A DNA stretch of 64,000 bases from JAFAHS01 sp046728175 (GTDB lineage: Bacteria > Desulfobacterota > Binatia > Binatales > Binataceae). The stretch lies in NCBI GenBank assembly GCA_046728175.1, contig JBKPEA010000005.1, positions 1 to 64,000 on the forward strand. The letters run 5' to 3'. The position numbers and the translations under genes are program-made. Positions 35,940 through 45,937 of the stretch are shown piece by piece (position 1 is the first letter of the stretch; every line of letters begins with the position of its first letter). A model generated the notes under the pieces. That model made no database searches, had not been told where the DNA came from, and saw only the letters and a program-made list of their open reading frames with translations.

Positions 35940-36341
35940 CTATTTCTGTGTACGACGACCCTGTGACTCGTCGAAGTACCGCATAGCACATACGACGTTC
36001 CCCTCCGTATCTCTGAATTGGATTAACTCACCGACGGTGGGAATCGTCATCTTGGGTACGATGACCTGGCCGCCCTCGCGTCCGATCATCGCCGCGATCT
36101 CGTCGACATCATCCACGGAGATGGTGCACTGAAAGCCGACGCAGCGATCCTCGTCCTTGGGCCGCTCGTGCACGGCCCCGTGGATGCCGGGATCGTTCTC
36201 GTCCCCGGTGGCTATTATGAAAAAGCCGGGCGGGCCCCATGGCGAGAACCGCCATCCGAATACCCTTTCGTAGAATTTACGCGCGCGATCAACGTCATCG
36301 GCGTGCACGTCGAAGTGCGCGATGTTCCTTGCAACCATCAT
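35940..36341 (-). CDS. VOC family protein
   Basis: 133 aa from ATG 36341 (or 36338), with GGAGGT just upstream. Vicinal oxygen chelate fold, short single-subunit form: IAHFDVHADDVDRARKFYERVFGWRF carries the first conserved His, followed by GPPGFFIIATGD, FQCTISVDDVDEIAAMI and a late Glu in FRDTEGNVVCAM. The wording is of the glyoxalase/CFP-30-like type. Unrelated in detail to the VOC protein at 28.7-29.2 kb. Confidence 0.85.
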   Translation of the reverse strand: MMVARNIAHFDVHADDVDRARKFYERVFGWRFSPWGPPGFFIIATGDENDPGIHGAVHERPKDEDRCVGFQCTISVDDVDEIAAMIGREGGQVIVPKMTIPTVGELIQFRDTEGNVVCAMRYFDESQGRRTQK

Positions 36342-36445
36342 GAGACCTCCATCGCACTAGATATGTGATCTTGGCAGAGACGTTACCGGAGGCGCTCGCG
36401 ACGTCCTGCCAGATTATAGCGGCAATGCGTCAAGCCCAGATGAGC

Positions 36446-37621
36446 TCAATCGATCTTGAATGCGCGGGTTTCGTCGATGAGCTGCTTCAACCATTTCATA
36501 TAAGGAGTGCCGCCTGTTCCACGCGGATCATCGGTCCATCGATTGATATATTCCTGAGCCCAATCGAAGTGGACTGAACGAAATTCCGCCATCGCATCGA
36601 GGACGGCGTTGTAGTGCTGCTTGCTCGCGAACGCACGGACACTCGGCATCGACTCCACCATCTCGAGCAATCGACGATGCTCGGCCGGCATATAGTTGCG
36701 CATATCGATCAGATGGTTGGTCAACATCGACGGCCGATGCGGAATCTTCATGAATGCGACCAACAGCGGCATGATACTGCTCTGCGCTCCGGTCTCGCCG
36801 CGAAAATTCATCCGCAGCCGCGCCGCCGAGCCGGCGGCGACCCGACCGCCAGGCACCTCGGCCTCGTACTCAACGTCTTCGAAAAAGCGAATGTAGGGGC
36901 GGAAAGTCTTGTAGTAGAGCGCAGGGCTCATCTTCTCCGGAATTCGCCGCAATACTCGAACCTGATCATTTACCGCGCCGGCAATTTTCTCCACCGTGTC
37001 ATCCACGGATGAGGATGCGTTCGTATCCAGCGCCACCTGAGCCGCCGCCACCGCGTCGAGAATCCGAGCGGCAGTGGCCTCGATCTCGACGTGAACCAGG
37101 ATGAACCAGTGCTCGTCGTAGAGATGAACAAAATTCTGAACGGTGTCGATGTTTCCAAGCGCGATCGGCTGGTTGGGGCGGAACCGCTTCCAGTTATAAA
37201 GGGCATAGCCGTCGTAACTCAGAATCGGCGGTCGATTCAGGAGCCTACAGGCACGGCACAGCGGGACGGCCAGGTTCGCCGGCAACACTCTGCTCGGTTC
37301 CTCACCCACCTGGTTGATATACGCGGATGCAAGAAAGCCGACCCGTAGGTAGTACAGCTGGAGTTGCGGAAGATCGCTCGCCTGCACACGACCTTCCGGC
37401 CAAAGAGGAATCTGGAGCGAACGCGCATAACGGCGAAAGCTGCGGTCTTGCAAGAGGCTCGGGAGATCGCGCCCGATTTCGTCCAGCGCCGAGAATTCGG
37501 AATCGTAAGGAAACCGCGTCAGTGGATCATGCTCAGGCAGAAATCCACGCGAGCGAAATTTGGCCTCGATGAATCCTCGGCCGCTCGAATCTTCTGCCGT
37601 ATCGCATCCCGCCTCAGGCAT
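36446..37621 (-). CDS. indoleamine 2,3-dioxygenase-like heme protein
   Basis: 391 aa; GAGGAGGT sits six bases upstream of ATG 37621. Family landmarks in order: ENLDTVQ-like IALGNIDTVQNFVHLYDEHWFILVH, FRGETGAQSSIMPLL, MRNYMPAEHRRLLEMVES and RSVHFDWAQEYI, whose His corresponds to the heme proximal ligand, then RGTGGTPYMKWL. IDO enzymes open the indole ring of L-tryptophan with O2 to give N-formylkynurenine. No kynurenine formamidase or other pathway gene is adjacent; the VOC protein is about 100 bases downstream on the same strand. Indole substrates other than tryptophan are possible. Confidence 0.82.
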   Translation of the reverse strand: MPEAGCDTAEDSSGRGFIEAKFRSRGFLPEHDPLTRFPYDSEFSALDEIGRDLPSLLQDRSFRRYARSLQIPLWPEGRVQASDLPQLQLYYLRVGFLASAYINQVGEEPSRVLPANLAVPLCRACRLLNRPPILSYDGYALYNWKRFRPNQPIALGNIDTVQNFVHLYDEHWFILVHVEIEATAARILDAVAAAQVALDTNASSSVDDTVEKIAGAVNDQVRVLRRIPEKMSPALYYKTFRPYIRFFEDVEYEAEVPGGRVAAGSAARLRMNFRGETGAQSSIMPLLVAFMKIPHRPSMLTNHLIDMRNYMPAEHRRLLEMVESMPSVRAFASKQHYNAVLDAMAEFRSVHFDWAQEYINRWTDDPRGTGGTPYMKWLKQLIDETRAFKID

Positions 37622-37889
37622 CCAAGCACCTCCTCAGCGGCACCTCATCTAGATCATACGCCCCAGCGCCCCAATCTTTAATCGCGTTGCTTAGACCGTC
37701 CCCTGGCCAGGCATTCACCCTGGAATAGAAAAGAGCGCGCGCGCTTTCATCGGTTGTTGCCTCCGTAGTCAGACAGGGTACACGCGACCGCAGTCCAGCC
37801 GCCACGTACGGATCACAAAACGCCTCAACTGCTCTAGTTTGCGTGTCCCAATTTCTTCTCCGACGCAGTGAATCGAACGGCAACCGCAG

Positions 37890-38747
37890 TCAGCGGAATG
37901 ACGAGTCAGCAGGAGATTTTGGGGGAGCTTCGTTCATCAGCGAGCGGAGCTGTTGGAGAACGACCGGTTGCAGAAGGATCTCGTGGCCCAAATCCTTCAG
38001 GACCCGCACCTGCACATTGCCGCCGTTGGCTTCCATCCTGCGCGCAAAGGCGAAGGTGAGCGACGGTGGCGTTACCGGATCCACGCTGCCCACGACCATC
38101 CGCACGATCGTGTCTCTGGGAATCTGCTCAGCGTGATCCTGCGGCGAAACCGCGCGGACCGGAATGAGCCAAAAGGGATTCCATTGATGCTTCATCATGC
38201 CCCAGCGGAACACAGGCACGTCGCAAGGGCACGACACCAGCAACGCGCCCCGAGCCACACGAGGAAAGAGTGCAAGGATGTCCGCCGCGATCGTCGAACC
38301 ACCGGAATGGCCCACCAGCGTGAGATCTGCAGCATGATAGCGAACCATCAGTGCCTCGGCGGCACTGGCCACGCTCGCGATGTCATCGAGTGTATAGTTG
38401 TCAGCTAGAGCGAAGCCCCGATCGCCCTCACTCCGTCCTCCCATTCCGTCCTGGTAGCCTGGACGTAGCACACCCACGCCCACGACATCATCCAGAGCCG
38501 CCGCCGCATGGTCAGCGAACACGTACTGATAGGACGGATTTGCGGAAGGTGCATCGCCATGGATCACGACGATGAGATGCGGATGTGTCGAGAGCTTCGC
38601 GCTCTCATAGGCGCGCCCCGCGAGCAGCCAACGACCGCCTTGCACCCGGACTGGCTGGCCGGCAGCAGAAGCCGCGGAAACATGGATAAGGAGGGTGACG
38701 ACCATCGCGCCAATGGCAGCTACGAACGGGCGCATCAACGTTCCCAT
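37890..38747 (-). CDS. secreted alpha/beta hydrolase
   Basis: 285 aa from ATG 38747, chosen because it gives a typical signal peptide (MRPFVAAIGAMVVTLLIHVS, cleaved near ASA-AG); the frame is open to 38816. Catalytic triad candidates: Ser in TLVGHSGGSTIAADIL, Asp in VVGSVDPVTPP and His in LKDLGHEILLQP. VIHGDAPSANPSYQY forms the oxyanion side. Likely a periplasmic esterase or lipase-like hydrolase with unknown substrate. Confidence 0.8.
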   Translation of the reverse strand: MGTLMRPFVAAIGAMVVTLLIHVSAASAAGQPVRVQGGRWLLAGRAYESAKLSTHPHLIVVIHGDAPSANPSYQYVFADHAAAALDDVVGVGVLRPGYQDGMGGRSEGDRGFALADNYTLDDIASVASAAEALMVRYHAADLTLVGHSGGSTIAADILALFPRVARGALLVSCPCDVPVFRWGMMKHQWNPFWLIPVRAVSPQDHAEQIPRDTIVRMVVGSVDPVTPPSLTFAFARRMEANGGNVQVRVLKDLGHEILLQPVVLQQLRSLMNEAPPKSPADSSFR

Positions 38748-39121
38748 CGCGATCACCCTTTCGGGTGAATGGTCCAGGGACCGGCTGACCAGTTTGTTTC
38801 TGTCCACACGCGCCATTTATCGCCCGCATTTCAGCGCTGAAATCGTAGCGGACGAAAATATCGAACCGAGGCGGCCACTACGTCTCCAAGCAGACTGACG
38901 GCCTCAACGAAGCTTCTTCCGCGGGATCGTCGTGTACAAATTGGCCGGACGAGACCAGAACGGAAGATATCCTGCGGAGGCGGCAGCGCGCCACTACGAA
39001 TGTTTACCGATTTTGAAGGAGAGCAAGGCCCACCCGCACTGGCTCTCCGAGGTCGGCCTTAGCGAAAGTAGCTACCTGGCGACAGCCTCTCAGAGTTGAC
39101 GGTCGCCACGAGGCGCTGAGC
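38748..39121. other. intergenic region, no gene seen
   Basis: About 370 bases between the hydrolase start and the broken NHL gene. No frame with family resemblance, no RNA gene recognised. Confidence 0.35.
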
Positions 39122-40228
39122 TTACCTAGGGCGTCGTCGGAAGTTGGGTCCGAAGATGAGACCGGTAGGTGCATTTAGCGTGGTGGCGGACCCAATCAGG
39201 AAGGTCCCCGGATTTACCGCGCCACTCCCCGTGAGCTGCCCAGCTTTAAAGATCGCGGTGCTCTTGTTGGCATCATCGGAAACGACCAGATCGCCCAAGT
39301 TGTTAAAACTGACTCCTTGCGGGTCCGCGATGGTGACACCAACCCTGGTCATCAAGGGGGTGAGCTGAATCGCGGGGGCCGGGGTGCCACTCGCCGTCAA
39401 GGAACTGGCGACAAACTCCACCACCAAGGGTCCAGAATAATGCCCTCGTTCGAGAACCAGGTCACCAGCCGTGTCGAAGACCAGGCCCCATGGCCCGTCG
39501 ATGCTTGCGAATGTGGGATTGGCGTTGGAGCTCAGCCGTGGGACTTCCATACCCCCGGAGGTTGGAATGTGGGCGCTGTTAACCACGAATATCTGCGCGG
39601 CGCCGTTGTCGGCCAAATACAAATTCCCCCTTACTGAACGCCAGTCCCACGATCCCGGTGGAACCGCTGATTTGGAATACCGCTGCAGGCACTAGTCCGG
39701 TCCCGCTTACCGAGGTCAATTGGGCCGTGGTGAAAAGGAATATTACATTCACCCCCGGGTCGGCGACGTACAGGTTGCCAACCCTGTCAAACACGCCGAA
39801 CTGAGGAAAGACGAACGGGGCACACCGCCGGAATTCGTAATCGCGAACGTCGGTGTCGGCGAGTCGTTGGTACGGAGAGATCTCAGTCGGGCATTGCTGA
39901 ACGTGAAGACCCCTTCGGTGGTATCTCCCGTGCCATCGCCGAGGTCGACGACCCACAGATTGTTGTGAGTGTCAAAGACCGTATCCTGCGGAGAAAAGAA
40001 CGAGCCGCTCATATTGATCAAACTCGGCTTCGGACTGGTGACGCTCCCGCTCGAAGTCTGCCCGCCTGAGAACTCCGGAACGGTCGAACCGCCACTGTTT
40101 GCCTCCCACAGTCCGGTAGTTACGGTCTGGGCCAGAGTCCTGTGAGCGCTCGACGCGAGCAAAAATCTCCCGACGAGTACGGTTACGCCGATGCGCCAGA
40201 ATTCCGTGCGTATTGATTGCTCGAGCAT
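39122..40228 (-). pseudogene. secreted NHL-like beta-propeller gene broken by two frameshifts
   Basis: The minus strand begins at ATG 40228 with an export-like N-terminus (VTVLVGRFLLASSAHRTLAQ) and propeller blades such as SPQDTVFDTHNNLWVVDLG. Near 39816-39824 the sense moves to another frame, which continues FPQFGVFDRVGNLYVADPG and FTTAQLTSVSGTGLVPAAVF. At a five-base G run (39626-39630 on the complement) it shifts again to NLYLADNGAAQIFVVN, GPWGLVFDTAGDLVLERG and FNNLGDLVVSDDANKSTAIF. Joined, the product would be about 370 aa of NHL/SMP-30-like repeats. The homopolymer site makes assembly error a possible alternative to true decay. Confidence 0.7.
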
Positions 40229-40834
40229 TCATATCGCTAGATCCTCCCTTGAAATTCAGATACCTACGGGCCCCCTTGGGACCCGCGCGCTTTCGTGATG
40301 CAGATGAGATCCGGTACTTCCGTGCAAATCTGGTTTCTCGGCGGTCCCCTGGAGCGACGGGTTCGTCGAGCCTTTTTGCGCAAAGCTTTCATGGAAAAAA
40401 AGGTCGACATATCCTCAAGTCCGGGATGGCAACCAAGTAATCGGTCGCGGTAGGTCCTACCGCTTGATAGCTATCTTGAGATGCTTTGTCTTTAATCAGT
40501 GTGCAACCACTGATTCTTTTGATCTTTATAGATTTTAATATTGAACAGACAATTTATTGCTCTTTATATATTATTTATAAGATGAAATCGAATGACCAAT
40601 AATTATAAAGAATCATAGCTGCTTTAAGACTGCGTTAAAGGGTGAGCGTCTTTCGGCAACCTTCTATCCGTCGCCAGCGAACCGTTCTGCTCGGATTCAG
40701 GATCAAATCTCGCGGAGCAGTCAGACCACCGAGCTGGCAGCAAGGAGTGCCAGGGCGCGGTGTGCGGCCTTAGGAGCGCGGCATGGTCGAGGCCCTTCTT
40801 GGAGTGTTATGCATTCGAGTGGAGGGTCAGTCTG
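40229..40834. other. AT-rich intergenic island
   Basis: 606 bases without a gene. From about 40480 to 40630 the base composition falls sharply to AT-rich (runs such as TTTATATATTATTTATAAGATG) in an otherwise GC-rich window. It contains a perfect 8-bp hairpin AATCAGTG/CACTGATT (40494-40515) followed by a mixed T-rich stretch. It could hold promoters for the cupin gene or be residue of transferred DNA. No coding frame. Confidence 0.5.
40494..40515. repeat. 8-bp perfect inverted repeat in AT-rich island
   Basis: AATCAGTG (40494-40501), loop TGCAAC, CACTGATT (40508-40515). It is followed by CTTTTGATCTTT, not a clean T-run, so terminator function is doubtful. It could equally be a protein-binding site. 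Confidence 0.45.
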
Positions 40835-41197
40835 ATGAAATATACCCGCATCTACGCCGATTCCGAGGGCGAATCGCATCTTCAAGACGTCGATCAGGAG
40901 ATGAAGCCCGCGGACCACGCCTCGACGATGTCGGAACTGATCGCGGCTAAGGGAGTGATCTTCCGTGAAAGCCGCAGCGGCGAATACTTCGTTGATTGGC
41001 ACAATGCGCCGCGTCGCCAATTCGTGGTGAATCTGATCGGTGAAATAGAAATTCAGACCAGTGATGGTGAGATCCGCCGTTTTGGCCCCGGATCGATCCT
41101 TCTGGCCGAGGACCTCAGCGGTAAGGGACACATCTCGCGCGGGATCGGAAACGGAAAACGCGAGGTGCTGTTCATTCCCTTGAGCGACCCCAAGTAG
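40835..41197 (+). CDS. cupin domain-containing protein
   Basis: 120 aa from ATG 40835, with GGAGGG upstream (40821-40826). Single cupin beta-barrel: FVDWHNAPRRQFVVNLIGEIEIQTSDGEIRRFGPGSILLAEDL, then GKGHISRGIGNGKREVLFIPL. The His of motif 1 (WHNAP) and His of motif 2 (GKGHISR) are kept and could bind metal. Small cupins may be isomerases, dioxygenases or sensors; no assignment. It lies alone between gene-poor regions. Confidence 0.8.
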   Translation: MKYTRIYADSEGESHLQDVDQEMKPADHASTMSELIAAKGVIFRESRSGEYFVDWHNAPRRQFVVNLIGEIEIQTSDGEIRRFGPGSILLAEDLSGKGHISRGIGNGKREVLFIPLSDPK

Positions 41198-41825
41198 AAA
41201 ATCGACATCATCAGGATCGGCGGCTATCAAAGCCAGGGAGGGGCGAAGACCAGGAGCTATTTGCGAGGGAGTACGCTGCAGCTTTATCGACGCGAGCTTC
41301 CCGGAGGGAAGAGTTATTGCCGTTTGTTCTGTGTTCCGCGACCGAACTGCCAATAGTCGTCGCCATCACTGAGATCGGTCCTCGCTTGAACATCATGCGG
41401 ACGGAAATCGCGACCGCCCCAAAGTGCAGTTCTGCTATCATCCAGCTGTTCCGCGGCCACCGACGCAACGCTTCTGCCAGTCCAGTCGGAGATGGCTAGC
41501 GCGACGGACTGAGCCAGTCCCCGCCGCGCAGTAGATCCTTGCTTGGCGCATCTCACGGTCGAATTGTGAGGCCACGGTAGACGTCACTCTTTACCAGTCC
41601 TAAAAACTCTGCCGTCCAGCTATTGAGTTTTGCTGGGATGCGGGTCAAATAAAGACGGCTCGGCACCGATGGGGCCGAGCCGGCCAGAGGGTGGACTGGT
41701 TATGGCATCTAGGGGGAGGCATTTAGTAACCATGCTTGGGGGTCGAATCTCCCCCGGTTCAGGTTCGAGCTCCCGCCTGACGCGTTTGAGACACTAGCCA
41801 TACCGGCGATTGTTGGCATCGGGCG
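41198..41825. other. intergenic region with a 9-bp hairpin
   Basis: 628 bases. CGGCTCGGC (41656-41664) and GCCGAGCCG (41674-41682) form a perfect 9-bp GC-rich stem with a nine-base loop but no T-run. About 41735-41790 contains GGGGGTCGAATCTCCCCC and GGTTCGAGCTCCCGCC, reminiscent of tRNA T-arms, but no acceptor or anticodon arms can be folded around them, so I do not call a tRNA. Confidence 0.4.
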
Positions 41826-42095
41826 GTGAACTGCGGACACTGGATAACTATGACTCTGCTGGCGACCCTGCTAATGGGTTGCGCGTCGCAGTCATCACCA
41901 TGCCGCTCGCTTTACCCGCAAGGTCCGGATACCGAAGGAGCGCGAGAATATTGTCGAGATCTGGAACCACTAAGAGCTCTCGAGATAGCTGCAGCAGACG
42001 AAGCCTACGAGCTGCTTAAGGGAGTGGGGCTGATGCCCAGTGCGACGTCTGGTGTGAGTCGAATCTTAGATACATCAGCTGCGCCCGCCCCATAA
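41826..42095 (+). CDS. small predicted lipoprotein, unknown
   Basis: 89 aa from GTG 41826. The N-terminal hydrophobic stretch WITMTLLATLLMGC ends in a lipobox with Cys19, so export with lipid anchoring is likely. The mature part (SQSSPCRSLYPQGPDTEGAR, EYCRDLEPLRALEIAAADEAY) has two more Cys and a helical middle. No family recognised. Weak ribosome site, so this gene could be spurious. Confidence 0.45.
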   Translation: MNCGHWITMTLLATLLMGCASQSSPCRSLYPQGPDTEGAREYCRDLEPLRALEIAAADEAYELLKGVGLMPSATSGVSRILDTSAAPAP

Positions 42096-42184
42096 CTCTG
42101 CAATTGCCTTTTCAAAGATCGGCCGACCGGCATCGGAATCGCTTACGAAGTCTGGGCAAAAGTCGGAGAGTTCCCGAAGATCGG

Positions 42185-43241
42185 TTACAACGTTGCCAGC
42201 GCTTCGGACGCCAACGCGCGCCTCATCTCACCCGCGCGGCGCGCGAGACGGGCGGCCTGGCCTGACCACATATTCATAAACGCGTTCGAGCCGGAAGGTT
42301 CGGATTTAGCCCTCAGCGGGACAACCGCGCTGCTCGCGAGTGGAAAATTCGGCAAAGCTGACGCAATCGGACCAACTTCCAGCATCAGCCGATTAACAAT
42401 GCCCCGCGCCGGGCGGCCAGTGAACACGTTGGTGATCATCGTGTCGTCATCGGTAGCATGACTCAGTGCTTCGAGATGCAGTGGAGGCACCTCGGCCTCC
42501 GGACAGAATAAATATGCAGTACCGATCTGGACAGCAGATGCACCCAGTATGAGCGCCGCGACGATCCCCGCGAGCACCCGCTATTCCCCCGGCCGCGATG
42601 ACCGGAACCCCGACTGCGTCTACGACTTGCGGCACTAGCGCGAAGGTTCCAACTTGCCGAGCCATGTCGTCGGTAAGAAAGTTCCCGCGATGGCCCCCCG
42701 CCTCGAACCCCATTGCGATGATCGCATCGCAGCCGTGAGATTCAAGCCACCGCGCTTCACGCACCGTCGTCGCCGAAGCTACCACGCGTGCCCTGGTCGC
42801 CTTGACGCGGTCAAGGAGATGCTTGGCGGGCAAGCCAAAATTGAAGCTGACAATTTGGGGTTTGAACTCCTCTATGAGGGCGCACGATTCGGCATCGAAA
42901 GGTCTACGGGACGGAGCGGCTACCGGAGCTTCGGGATCCAGTCCAAGCTCGAGATAATAGGGCTTAAGCAACGCCCGCCATGCTAACTCGCGCTCTTGGT
43001 CTCGGATCGGAGGGGTGTGACAGAAGAAGTTGAGATTCAATCGGCCGCGACGTCGCCCGACGTATTGTCTCTGACGCGGTCCTGATCTCACCGCCACCGA
43101 GTTGTGCGCAGGGCAAAGAACCCAACCCGCCGGCCTCGCTAACTGCAATCGCGAGCGCAGCGGTTCCCGGACCGGCCATCGGCGCCTGGACGATGGGAAA
43201 CTAAATACCCGAACAGGTCGAGGATACGTTGATCGGGCCAT
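42185..43241 (-). pseudogene. nitronate monooxygenase-family gene, frameshifted
   Basis: The minus strand holds all parts of an FMN-dependent NMO/2-nitropropane dioxygenase-like barrel, in changing frames. FPIVQAPMAGPG and ALAIAVSEAGGLGSLP are in one frame. LNFFCHTPPIRDQERELAWR through IVSFNFGLPAKHLLDRV, GCDAIIAMGFEAGGHRG and GVPVIAAGGIA are in another. GIVAALILGASAVQIGTAYLFCPEA to the end at 42185 is in a third. At least three frame changes are needed, so it is not functional as written. Intact NMOs of this type oxidise alkyl nitronates. Confidence 0.75.
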
Positions 43242-43264
43242 GCTTTCATCGTGGTTTGGCTACC

Positions 43265-45355
43265 TTACATAAACTCACAGATATCCGCAGCGGTCTCGTC
43301 CGCGGCGTGTACCTCGCGCGAAATGTCCGGCTTCGAGAATCTGGACGACGGCGTTTGGAAGATCGCGTCCTCCGGCTCCGAGATTTCAAACGACTGATCG
43401 TCTTTCTCCCCTAACGATAGACTTTCCTGTTGAGTTCCGCGAAGCGAGGCTCCCATGTGCTTGACCGCATCCTGGCAGGCGGCCAGGAACAGACGCAGAA
43501 AGCGACACAGGATCTTGTGTTGCGGCAAAGCCATACCTGAAAGCACTCGATTGCAAATCCGGCGAGCGAGGCCACAGCGGCTGGATAGCCTGGCCGAGGG
43601 ATTATTCGGTTCGCTGCATGTGGAAGTGATCAAGCTCTGTAAACCAGGTTGATGATTTAAGTTTGCGATCCGCTGGTTGGTGCATTCGATCTCCGGGCCT
43701 TCGGCCCCGCAGGAATACCGAAATTCCAGTTTGGCCTCAGAACCGTCGCGGTAGCCCTGTATCGTATGAAGCAAGAGTATTACTCGATGTTCTTTTTCAT
43801 CGACGTGGTCAAACTTCCAATGGTCGAATTCGGAAATATTACCTGACCGCCGCTCTTCTTCCGTTACGTTTACGTATCCTTCGCTATCAGGCACCAACTG
43901 AATGGTGCCGTCATTCTGGGCTTTCCAACAAAGTGTCAATGTGCTTGCCCAGAGAAGTCCCCAGCGGCACGGCGAGTATTCCAGTCGCCGTCCTGGACTA
44001 AACGATTTCCCCGTATTGCTGGAATGCCAGCATTCCACGAACCGCGCGAGTATAGCCTGCTGACTGATTTGTGCGGATGGAGATGGCGATGGAAGCGGGC
44101 TCGCCGAGTTTTCCAACGACTGCGTCGGCGGCAGAGAGGGTAGAGCAGCGGATACCAGCTTGTCAGTCGAGGCCGTTTTTGCAATCTCGGCCTGCGACGG
44201 TTGCGGCGTCGAATTGACCTTGCCAATCGCAATCCGTCGCCGCCACGCGGTCGAAGAAAACAGCAGCGTTGCACGAAGTGCGAGGACGAAAAATGCAGCA
44301 AACGAGAGTGGTAACCACCCGAATCGGCTTTCCGTTCCTCCTCCTAGCAGCGTGCGGCAGTAGGGACAGGCTGTAGCGTCGGCCGGGATCGAAGGGAGGC
44401 AATTTCGACACAAGATCTCATGCACCGAGACCCTGCTGGAGGTATCCTGCACTGACACTGGGCGGCTCGCTCCCGCCGGCCCCCGCTGCAATACCATCGT
44501 GGGAACATCTGACTGCGGTCCGGCAACAGTCGTGGCGTTTGGCAGACCCTGAGGTCCTCCCTCGATTAACCGCATCCGTCGCCTGAATTCGTGGGCACTG
44601 TGTATGCGCTGATTGACATCATTAGGCAAGCGATTCATCGACGAGTTCCGCGAGAGCGGGACTGATCTTGGGTGCTAGTTCACTCGTCGGCGGAAAGCTG
44701 AACGGTGGCGCGGCCGTTGGGTCGCGCCCGGTCAACAGATGATGCAACGTCGCACCGAGCGCGTAGAGGTGCGAGCGGGCCTCAACCTTTCCGAAATACT
44801 GTTCGGGCGGCGCGTAACCCTGGGTGCCGATCATCGTCGCGGTATTTTAGGCTGGAAGTGACACGAGATGCCGAAGTCCACCATCTTGACCCGACCATTG
44901 GCTTTAACAATCACATTTGATGGCTTCAAATCGCGGTAGATGATCGGCGGCGTCAGACCGTGCAGGTACTCGAGTGCTTCGAGAACCTGTGTCGCGACGG
45001 CGATCACGAACGTTTCATCCAGCCTGCCGCCAGCCGCAGTCAGCTGCTCGTCGAGCGTCCGTCCTGGCACATATTGCATGACCAGGTAATGCCGGTTGTT
45101 CTCGCTGAAGCGGTCAAAGATTCGCGGGATAAATTCGCTTTCGAGTTCGGCCAAGAGGTCGGCTTCGCGTTCAAAGGCAGCAATCGCCGCCGCCTGGTCG
45201 GAGGGGCGGGTGAAGCTATCAATCATTTCTGCCAGTGCAGCCTGGCGCTTTAGATGCACGTCCTCGACCAGATAGGCGGGCTTCATTCCACCGCCGCCCA
45301 ACTCGCGGACAACCCGATAGCGTTCGCCGATCACCGCGCCAGGGTTCAGCATCAA
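43265..45355 (-). pseudogene. Ser/Thr protein kinase gene split by two frameshifts
   Basis: Three consecutive minus-strand frames make one kinase. 45355-44831 holds the N-lobe and catalytic loop: GERYRVVRELGGGGMKPAYLV, ALEYLHGLTPPIIYRDLKPSNV and KMVDFGIS. 44834-44622 holds the activation segment and C-lobe: MIGTQGYAPPEQYFGKVEAR and LYALGATLHHLLTGRDP. 44638-43265 holds the lobe end NQRIHSAHEFRRRM, a zinc ribbon (CRNCLPSIPADATACPYC), a membrane segment (LPLSFAAFFVLALRATLLF) and a 300-aa extracytoplasmic part. Shifts occur at an A4 run near 44850 and near 44635. The VAIK lysine position reads AALAEM, so the ATP-binding Lys also seems lost. Confidence 0.7.
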
Positions 45356-45937
45356 CTCTGGGTTTCCAAGCTTGAATAGCCGTTAACACAGGCCGACCGG
45401 TTGTTGCGACCCTCCCATCTTTGCGAGATTGATCTAGTTTATTGCACTTTAAGTGTAAGTAGATAGCGCCGCCTTGCTTGGTCCCTGGGGTTGGCCGGCT
45501 CGTTCCTCTCCTGCGCGTGCGGTCGACCTCGTGGACCTATTTCCATCAGGCTCCGGGTACGCGTGCGGCATCGACAACCAAACGAGGTGCAAGAACAGGG
45601 GCCCCTTACGTCGTCAATCTTTTGGGCATTCAACTGCGAAACGCCAAAAGCACCGGTCAAAAATCCGCCCCCATCTAACCTCTATTCCAGCAAGAGACCG
45701 ACACGCAGCTAGCACCCGAATCGGCGGGAGCCTTGCCCGCCGATCCGGGTGCTTGTGATCTGGTGCAGCGCTAAATACCGATTCAGGGCCAGCGCGCGTT
45801 AGCGCCAGCTGAGCAGGATTTGCTGCTGTTAGTTTCATACCATTTCGCATCCTGAGCCGTCGGCGTTTTTGCGGGACACGCGGAGGTGGGTGCGCTGAGC
45901 CAGAAGACCGACCACCTCGCGCGTGTTTGTCACGAGG
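45356..45937. other. intergenic region with long hairpin
   Basis: 582 bases between the kinase remnant and the secreted EF-hand protein, without a convincing gene. Its main content is the 18-bp inverted repeat listed separately (45711-45753). Confidence 0.4.
45711..45753. repeat. 18-bp inverted repeat (long GC-rich hairpin)
   Basis: AGCACCCGAATCGGCGGG (45711-45728) pairs with CCCGCCGATCCGGGTGCT (45736-45753) with one A-C/G-T mismatch position and a seven-base loop. No T-run follows on either strand, so it is not a standard terminator. It could be a REP-like element, a bidirectional rho-type stop between minus-strand genes, or a nucleoid-protein site. Confidence 0.6.

Noticed and set aside
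37614..37883. 89-aa minus-strand frame upstream of the IDO-like gene
   Set aside because: No recognisable family; the IDO ribosome site lies inside it, and composition is not convincingly coding.
41656..41682. Rho-independent terminator
   Set aside because: The 9-bp stem is good but there is no T-run on either strand; noted only as a hairpin.
41735..41790. tRNA-like T-arm sequences
   Set aside because: Loops have the wrong size and no acceptor, D or anticodon arms can be built around them.
44622..45355. Two separate genes with ATGA overlap (44831-44834) instead of one kinase
   Set aside because: The second frame starts inside the kinase activation segment, so the overlap is a by-product of a frameshift.
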